Origin: Chloranthus sessilifolius
Taxonomy: Eukaryota; Streptophyta; Magnoliopsida; Chloranthales; Chloranthaceae
Length of the DNA stretch: 64,000 bases
Assembly (NCBI GenBank): GCA_021018995.1
Contig: CM037587.1
Location: forward strand, 87,851,251-87,915,250
Reading direction: 5' to 3'
Part shown: in pieces, positions 57,790 through 64,000 of the stretch
Numbering within the stretch: the first letter of the stretch is position 1
Layout of the letters: every line of letters starts with the position of its first letter
The notes under the pieces: generated by a model
Databases searched by the model: none
Told to the model about the DNA's origin: nothing
Seen by the model: only the letters and a program-made list of their open reading frames with translations
Program-made: the position numbers and the translations under genes

Positions 57790-59289
57790 CTCACACCATC
57801 CCCTCTCTTTGTTGATCTAATGCAGGGGCAGGCTGCTCTGATGGAACTTGCGGCTCCGGTGGTGGCTAGGTCGTCTCCGTAGGCTGCTCAGGCTGCTGGG
57901 GCGCAGAGCCGGATGCATTGGCAGCAGATGTGATCACGTGAAAAGCGGCACCCATATGAAACGTTGTCCGGCCCTCAGTCCACGCCTCCTCCTACGCGAG
58001 GTGCTGCTGGTAGTCCAACGAATAGATGTACCGTAGGGTGTCGTACATCAAGAAATCCATCCGTCGGTTCATCCTCTCGTTGTTGGCCTCCATCCGGGCC
58101 AACACATCCTCTATGGTATGTGCCAGGCGAGCCGCACGCCGGCGATATGAAGAAGTCGGTGTGGCTACCGCAGACTGCACTAGCGACGTAGGCGAGGCAG
58201 TGGTATGGGAGGGTGCCCCCTTAGTTGGTGGCTTTTTGGGGTGTGCTCCACCCACAAGTGGGTCCTAATGTGGTGATGGGGGTGGTGGTGGTGCTACTGG
58301 TGCTGCTGTAGCTGGGCCCTGAGCCCGTAGGGTCCGCTTGAGCAAATTGTAGCTACGGCTCCATGAAGCAATGGAGAAATGCTTCACGCGATCCGTAGCC
58401 CTCTCCTCGTGGGGCGAGATGGCGTACTCTGGAGCATCTGAGTAACACTCCAGCATGCTCGAAATGAGGCGAGCATATGGCATTTTTTCTTTGGGCCTCA
58501 AGTTGCCCTTCATCAACTTCCCTTTAATATACCTCATCCCCTCCAGTACAATCATGGTGGTGTCAAACCAATAGCCACAGAATGCCGCATATAAGGCCCG
58601 TTGGACCAACTCCACCCTCTTTATGTCATGACGCATCGGGTAGAGGTTACACTTGATTATGGAATCAAGCATCCACATGTAATAGGGGAGGCCCTCTGTA
58701 TAGATGATCCGGACCCCTTTTTCTCGTTGGTCATCCTAGTCATAATCTCCTCAAACCTCACCATCTCCTCGAAGGGTGGGAAGAGGGTGGTCTCGGGTAC
58801 GAAGTCCAAATAGCACTCTAGGACCTCGTGGATGTGGTGACGAGTGAAGGTGTAGTCACGACCCTCGATCTTGGTCGTAACTACGTCGTCTGTGGGCCCA
58901 TCCTCCAAGCCCTGGTAAGACAGACAGACCAATCTAGGGTAGTAGGACCCGCGGATTGGTTTCAAAAGGTTGCCGAGGCCGGCCTTCACGAGGTAATTTC
59001 GAGCCCATTGGGTCTCGCCCGAAACATCGAGGTTAGTGAACAACTCTACGTCTATAATGTACTCGATCTCAAAGGTCTTTGCCGCGCACCATTCATTTGG
59101 TTGGAGTACGTTGACAGACGGTGGTGGCATTGGTGAAGATGCGCTCGTCGAACCGGATGAGGTATCCGATGGCGACGGTGATGGAGCCCTTACAGGTGAT
59201 GGGGTAGGTGGTGGCGGTGCGGCATTCTTACGCCGGACCGGGAGCTTAGACGTTGCCTTCTTCGAAGAAAACCGGGATTTTAGCGGCAT
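57790..59289 (-). pseudogene. Extra ORF between integrase and 3' LTR, element K
   Basis: Starts at 59289 (MPLKSRFSSKKATSKLPVRR). A Pro/Ser-rich N-terminus, then NEWCAAKTFEIEYIID, GSYYPRLVCLSYQGL, YTFTRHHIHEVLECYLDF, and MTNEKKGSGSSIQ. A frameshift near 58700 moves it to the frame starting at 58678: MWMLDSIIKCNLYPMRH, MPYARLISSMLECYSDAPEY and ASWSRSYNLLKRTLRAQGP. After a stop at 58265 comes a coiled coil (ARLAHTIEDVLARMEANNER). Every block aligns in order with D1/D2 (for example MWFLDKIFKAALYPFRH), so this is one conserved, fast-evolving extra gene. Function unknown. Confidence 0.72.
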
Positions 59290-59503
59290 CGTGGTAATAA
59301 AATCGCAAAACTAGGGTTTATTTAGCCAGAAATGACAAGAAGAATCAAATCTAGGGTTTTTACCTTAGGTGATTGGGCTGGATGCAAACGATTTCGATTC
59401 GAAATCACAAAACCCTAGGTGCTCGATGGTTGAAGGAAGAAGGAGAAGAAAGGCGTACAAGAACCAAAACCCCAAAAGTTTCAAATGGGGAGAAATCCCC
59501 CTT

Positions 59504-59504
59504 G

Positions 59505-59535
<31 letters not shown>
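59504..59535 (-). promoter_or_regulatory. TA-rich TATA-like stretch before the extra ORF of K
   Basis: (TA)n ending on the minus strand in TATATAAATCAAGG, about 215 bases before the ATG and immediately after the palindrome array. Could be a core promoter or merely a microsatellite. Confidence 0.4.
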
Positions 59536-59544
59536 GGCCCCTGT

Positions 59545-60170
59545 TCGATTAATTCATTTCAAAAATTGATTAATTGAGTTTCGAAACTAGGTTCAGCCAC
59601 GCGAAATTGATTAATCGATTTCCAAAATCGATTAATCGAAACTCAAAATCAATTAATCGAAATCATTTCGATTAATCGAAATCATTTCGATTAATCGAAA
59701 TTGTGGTCATTTAAAATTTTAAGTTTTCGAGCTCACTGGCGTGAGCCAGTCAATTAATCAAAATTTAATTCGATTAATCGAAATCATAAAATCGATTAAT
59801 CGACTTTCACTTCGATTAATCGAAATCGTGCAGTCCTTCAAATTTTTCCTAAAACTTTCAAGTGGCTTGATTAATCGAACCTCCAGATCGATTAATTGAA
59901 ATGCCAAATCGATTAATCGAATTTTACTTCGATTAATCAAAATCGTAAAAATTCTTCAAATTTTTCTAAAATTCTTAAGTTACTCGATTAATCGAATCTC
60001 TAGATTGATTAATCGAAGTCCAAAATCAATTAATCGAAGACTAGATAGATTAATCGAAATTCCACTTCTTTAATTACCTGAATCCTCATCAAATTTCCAC
60101 TCACTGGCGCATGCCAGTAGACTAATCGACCAAAATTGATTAATCGAATTCCCAAATCGATTAATCAATT
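59545..60170. repeat. TCGATTAATCGA array before the extra ORF of K
   Basis: About twenty copies or variants of the same 12-bp palindrome as in LTR K, spread over 620 bases between integrase and the extra ORF. Two copies of AATCGAAATCATTTCGATT stand in tandem at 59655-59700. Confidence 0.9.
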
Positions 60171-60405
60171 TTTTATCAGATTCTTCAGATTTTTAACAAT
60201 TTTCTGTCTCTTTTGGTTCCTTGGTAAGGCATGACTAGTTGGTCATTGGTTCTGCGAAACATGTCATCATGGCATTTAACATTACATTAGGAACGCTATG
60301 TGGATAAAATTGTTTCTCTTGATTGAATTGATCAAAAGGTCGACATTGAATTACAACATATAATTTAAATCCACAACCATGCTAGCGGTGATACAATTTT
60401 GACTC

Positions 60406-62058
60406 TCAAGCTGTCGCAAACAAACTCGGATACTGTTCTTTCACGTCGGCCTCTCGTTCCCACGTAGCTTCTTTGGCCGGATGATACTTCCATCGAACAA
60501 GTACTAATGGAATCACTTTTATCCGCAACACTTATTCTTTTCGATCCAAAATCTCCACCGGCTCTTCAATCATGATCATATCCTCATGCATCTCAAATGA
60601 TTGGCCGCTCAACACATGATCAGGGTCATTAAGATACTTCCTAAGCATAGATACATGAAACACATTGTGTACCTGATCAAATAACGGTTGCAATCTAATG
60701 TGGTAAGCAACTTCCCCTACTCGACCCAAAACTTCAAACGGTCCAAGATAGTGGGGACTTAGCTTCCCTCTCTTTCCAAACCTCATCACGCCCTTCATAG
60801 GCGACACTTTTATGAATATGTGTTCACCCACCTTAAAGTCTACACTCGTCCGCTTGATATCAGGGTAGCTTTTCTGTCTGCTCTGTGCCGCTTTGAGTTT
60901 GGCCCTTATCATCCAAACATAGGTGGCATTATCTTCAAGTACCTCGGGTCCTAAAATAAAATTTTCACCCGTTTCCTCCCAATTGAATGGCGATCTACAT
61001 CGTCGTCTATAAAGTGCTTCATATGGTGCCATCCCAATGCTCATTTGAAAGATGTTGTTATATGCAAACTCAATCAATGGTAGGTGCTGATCCCACGGTC
61101 CTTGCAATTCTAACATACATGCCCTAAGCATGTCCTCAATGATCTGATTGACCCTCTCAGTCTATCCGTCAGTCTATGGATGGAATGTCGTACTGAAATC
61201 TAGTCGCGTTCCCATTCCTTCTTAAAAATTCTTCCAAAATATTGATGTATACAATGGGTCACGGTCTGAAACAATGCTACTCGGAATCCCATGCAAACGG
61301 ACAATCTCCTTCATATACAGCTCTGCCAGTCTTCCCGCCGTGTACAATGTGTTGTAAGGCAAGAAGTGCGCTGACTTGGTCAATCGATCGACCACTACCC
61401 ATATAGCATTGTACTTCTTTGCAGTACGCGGTAGCCCAACAATGAAGTCCATAGAAATCGATTCCCACTTCCATTCCGGTATAGGTAGAGGTTGTAATAA
61501 TCCTACGGGGTGTCTATGATCGATCTTGACTTGTTGACACGTCAAACACCACGACACGTACTCTGCCACATCTTGTTTCAAGCCTCTCCACCAGTAATTC
61601 TTTTTCAAATCTTGATACATCTTTGTGCTTCCCGAGTGGATAGCATAGCTTGACTTGTGAGATTCATCAAGAATTGTTCTCCGTAAATCGGCATTGTCTG
61701 GAATACAGAGATGGCCCTTGAACAATAAGGAACCATCCTCCTTGATCGAAAACTCAGATCTAATGCCTTCAGTTACATCATGACGAATCTTGGTTAGCGT
61801 CGGGTCTTTCATCTGTTGTTCATGGATATGCTCAAATATCATCGGTCTCACTGAGATATTAGCCAAGAAGGCTCCTGTAGCTTGCGACTCGATGTATGCA
61901 TCATATAGTGCCAGATCTTCAAATAACTTCCATCGATGCATACCCAAAATTAGACTAGCCAACTGAGCTGAACTCTTTCTACTCAAGACATCGGCCACTA
62001 CATTAGCCTTGCCTGGATGGTACTGTATAGAATAGTCATAGTCCTTGAGAAACTCCAT
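60406..62058 (-). pseudogene. Integrase with chromodomain, element K
   Basis: Begins with the RNase H tail ([20 protein letters not shown]). HHCC finger: HKSSYAIHSGSTKMYQDL, CLTCQQVKIDHRHPVG. Core: SMDFIVGLPR (Asp), IVSDRDPLYTSIFW (Asp), and after stops at HP-stop-TDG-stop-TER the Glu of TERVNQIIEDMLRACM. The C-terminal frame 61131-60532 is open through VDFKVGEHIFIKVSP with no intron, GPFEVLGRVGEVAYHI, and HVSMLRKYL. Chromodomain-like tail after a stop: PLVLVRWKYHPAKEATWERE, ending at TGA 60406. Confidence 0.9.
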
Positions 62059-63278
62059 CCATCTGCGCTACCTCATATTTAGTTCCTTCTGTGTAAATAA
62101 ATATCTGAGGCTCTTGTGGTCGGTGAAAATCTCAAAAGTCTCACCGTACAAATAATGTCTCCAAATCTTGAACGTGAAAATGATCGCTACTAATTCCAGG
62201 TCATGTGTCGGGTAATTCTTCTCATGCTCTTTCAACTGTCTCGATCAGTATGCTATCACTTTTTTGTATTGATTTAGCACGCAGCCCAAACCAGTATACG
62301 AAGCATCACTGTATACCACGAACCCTCCATAATCGCAAGTACTGGAGCTGAAGTGAGTCTCTTCTTGAGTTCTTAAAAACTCTTCTCGCATGCCTCACTC
62401 CATTCAAACCTTGCGTCTTTCCGTGTAAGTCTCGTGAGTAGTCCTTATATCTTTGAAAAACCCTCAACGAAATGCCGATAGTAACCCGCTAATCCAAGGA
62501 AACTACGAATGTCAGTCACGGTCTTTGGTTGCTCCCAATTGACCACTACTTCGATTTTTGCTGGATCTATAGTGACACCAAGCTTTGAGACGACATGTCC
62601 AAAAAAGCTAACTTCTTCTAACCAAAACTCGCACTTGTTGAGCTTGGGGTATAATTGGTGTTCACGTAGAGTCTGTAGGGCTATTCTCAAGTGCTTCTCA
62701 TGCTCTTCTTTTGATTTTGAATAGATCAGGATGTCGTCAACAAACACTACGACACAAGAGTCTAGGTGTGGTTTAAACACCCTATTCATCAGATCCATGA
62801 ATGACGTCGGGGCATTTGTCAACCCAAACGGCATCACCAGAAATTCATAGTGTCCGTACCAAGTCCTGAATACAGTCTTCTGAATATCCTCTACCTTGAC
62901 TCTCAACTGATGGTATCCAAATCTCAAATCGATCTTGGAAAAATATTCGCTCCTTACAGTTGATCAAACAAGTCATCTATCCTAGGTAAAGGATATTCTT
63001 AATAGTGAGTTTGTTCAGTTGTCGATAGTCAATGCACAGACGCATTGACCCATCTTTCTTCCTTACAAATAAGACCGTGCTCCCCATGGAGACACACTCG
63101 GTCTAACAAACCCCTTGTCCATTAATTCTTGTAGCTGCTCCTTCAATTCCTTCAACTCAGCAGGAGCCATTCTGTATGGTGCTTTAGAAACAGGCTCCGT
63201 TCCCGATACTAAGTCGATGGCGAATTTTACTTCTCTCTGAAAGCAATCCCGATAACTCTTCCGGAAATACATCTTCAA
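62059..63278 (-). pseudogene. Reverse transcriptase and RNase H, element K
   Basis: [22 protein letters not shown], a frameshift near 63063, then [10 protein letters not shown] and a second frameshift around 62950. The open frame 62927-62445 carries [15 protein letters not shown], the catalytic [32 protein letters not shown] and [18 protein letters not shown]. RNase H (62440-62059) is broken by frameshifts but still shows a decayed [17 protein letters not shown] transition. Closest to D2 in this window. Confidence 0.88.
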
Positions 63279-63803
63279 ATTCTCGCACCACGGCTATCTC
63301 AGAAATAACATTCTTCTCTCCTTTATGCTCCTTCAAAAATGCCAAGTATCCACTACACCCTTTTCTGATCAATCGCTCGGCCCTGACTGCTGAGATAAGT
63401 GGCATGTGTGTCGACCTCTCCCCTCTAAATCTAAATGATCTCCTCGTATTGGGTCTGAAGATGACGACCTTATTCTTGCAATCTACCGTAGCACAGTGAG
63501 TCAACAGCCAATCCATGCCAAGGATCACGTCGAATCCTTGCATGTCTAACAGAATCAAGTTTGCCGATAGTTCAAAGATGTCTCTATCCATGACCCTCAC
63601 GATCATGAAGTTGCAACCCTTTTTGGTATCAACCGATTTCCCCGTAGGAACACTCATGATTAAAACGAAGTCTAACTCATCTGGGTCGACTTTCATCCTC
63701 TTTGTGAAGCGAGGGGTAACAAATGAGTGGGTAGACCCCGGGTCTATCAACACTCAAGCTTCATATGTCACGTCGCTTCCCTTCTTATAAATTTGTAACG
63801 TAC
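63184..63803 (-). pseudogene. Protease and RT linker, element K
   Basis: After the intron: GTLQIYKKG, then VLIDPGSTHSFVTPRF with an intact-looking D-P-G-S-T-H motif, VRVMDRDIFELSANLILLDM, and FDVILGMDWLLTHCATVDC, all standard for Ty3 protease. Then GCSGYLAFLKEHKGEKN and [16 protein letters not shown] leading to RT, with a frameshift at the end. An early stop stands before VLIDPG. Confidence 0.85.
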
Positions 63804-63947
63804 CTAATCATACATACCCACATATATAATGTCTATCATTATGCTATAATTTATTACATGCAAGTTCTCTTATATTTTCTATATAGATGCACCTTCTCTA
63901 TCTAAAAATTTCAAGAATTGAAATTCTTTATTTAAAAGAAAACTCAC
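63804..63947 (-). other. 144-bp intron at the gag-protease boundary, element K
   Basis: Minus strand GTAATCCAAG / GTGAGTTTTC ... TATGATTAG / GTACGTTAC. Joins NDVIQ to GTL exactly as in D2 (35563-35684). The donor is the full plant consensus GTGAGT. Confidence 0.82.
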
Positions 63948-64000
63948 CTTGGATTACATCATTTGTATTCTGAGCCTCTTAAGCTGTGACTGTGTAGGCT
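63948..64000 (-). pseudogene. Gag C-terminus of element K, partial
   Basis: Minus strand AYTVTA-stop-EAQNTNDVIQ, matching AYAVIAQDAQTSNDVIQ of D2; the stop replaces the Gln of VTAQEAQ. Confidence 0.75.

Larger units (their letters stand above)
54926..64000 (-). mobile_element. Element K: Tekay-like chromovirus, 3' part
   Basis: Minus-strand order: gag end, intron, protease, RT, RNase H, integrase with chromodomain, palindrome array, extra ORF, PPT, 3' LTR. The 5' LTR and gag lie right of the window. Proteins are clearly related to those of D2, but the LTR and non-coding parts share only short blocks with the L family, so K is a separate family with the same plan. Confidence 0.9.

Overview
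This window is repeat-rich plant nuclear DNA. I find no cellular protein-coding gene, tRNA, rRNA or CRISPR array. Almost everything is LTR retrotransposon sequence, much of it nested, plus a few small DNA transposons. The plant assignment rests on the element types: Ty3 chromovirus (Tekay-like) with a chromodomain, Tat/Ogre-like Ty3 with a second RNase H, Athila-like gag with a tRNA-Asp-type PBS, Ty1/copia, a TRIM with an initiator-Met-tRNA PBS, and CACTA and MULE MITEs. Stop codons look mostly like C-to-T decay at CG and CHG sites, as expected for methylated plant heterochromatin. I cannot name the species.

Layout. 1-4559: 5' part (LTR, PBS, leader, gag) of a Tat/Ogre-like element on the minus strand (A), inserted in the left LTR of a decayed copia element (4560-10133, plus), which carries a CACTA MITE in gag. 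10485-13030: LTR E. 13960-19856: a TRIM (TSD ATCTA) split by a solo LTR F (14223-19823, TSD CTATT), itself split by a minus-strand LTR G (17403-19777). 20877-21277: a MULE-type foldback MITE. 21700-54034: a Tat/Ogre-like element X (minus). Its 3' LTR and pol lie at the left and its leader and 5' LTR at the right, with the same 5-bp flank AACAC at both ends. Inside X lie a tandem chromovirus array of the 'L family' (29197-44003: D1-L1-D2-L2) and an Athila-like element H (44004-51557) that carries a solo L-family LTR (L3, TSD GCTCT). 54926-64000: 3' LTR, an extra ORF and pol of a second chromovirus, K (minus).

How the parts relate. The LTRs of E, F, L (L1, L2, L3, G) and K are very different in length and sequence but share one cassette. 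In order it has a candidate donor, an intron holding a family-specific palindrome array, a short exon, a donor AGGTAGGGGAA, a variable intron, a small hairpin, the motif GACTATACGTCACAGGT, and a short reading frame for an acidic tail containing DSDYxP. The L and K elements also carry a spliceable intron at the same codon in front of protease. L alone has a second 81-bp intron in integrase. Both carry an extra sense ORF between integrase and the 3' LTR. In four families (Tat/Ogre-like, Athila-like, L, K) the short motif array of the LTR recurs inside the element just before an ORF or leader, which suggests internal promoters built from LTR control sequence. These shared architectures are the most interesting content. 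They are read by eye and need alignment and transcript data.
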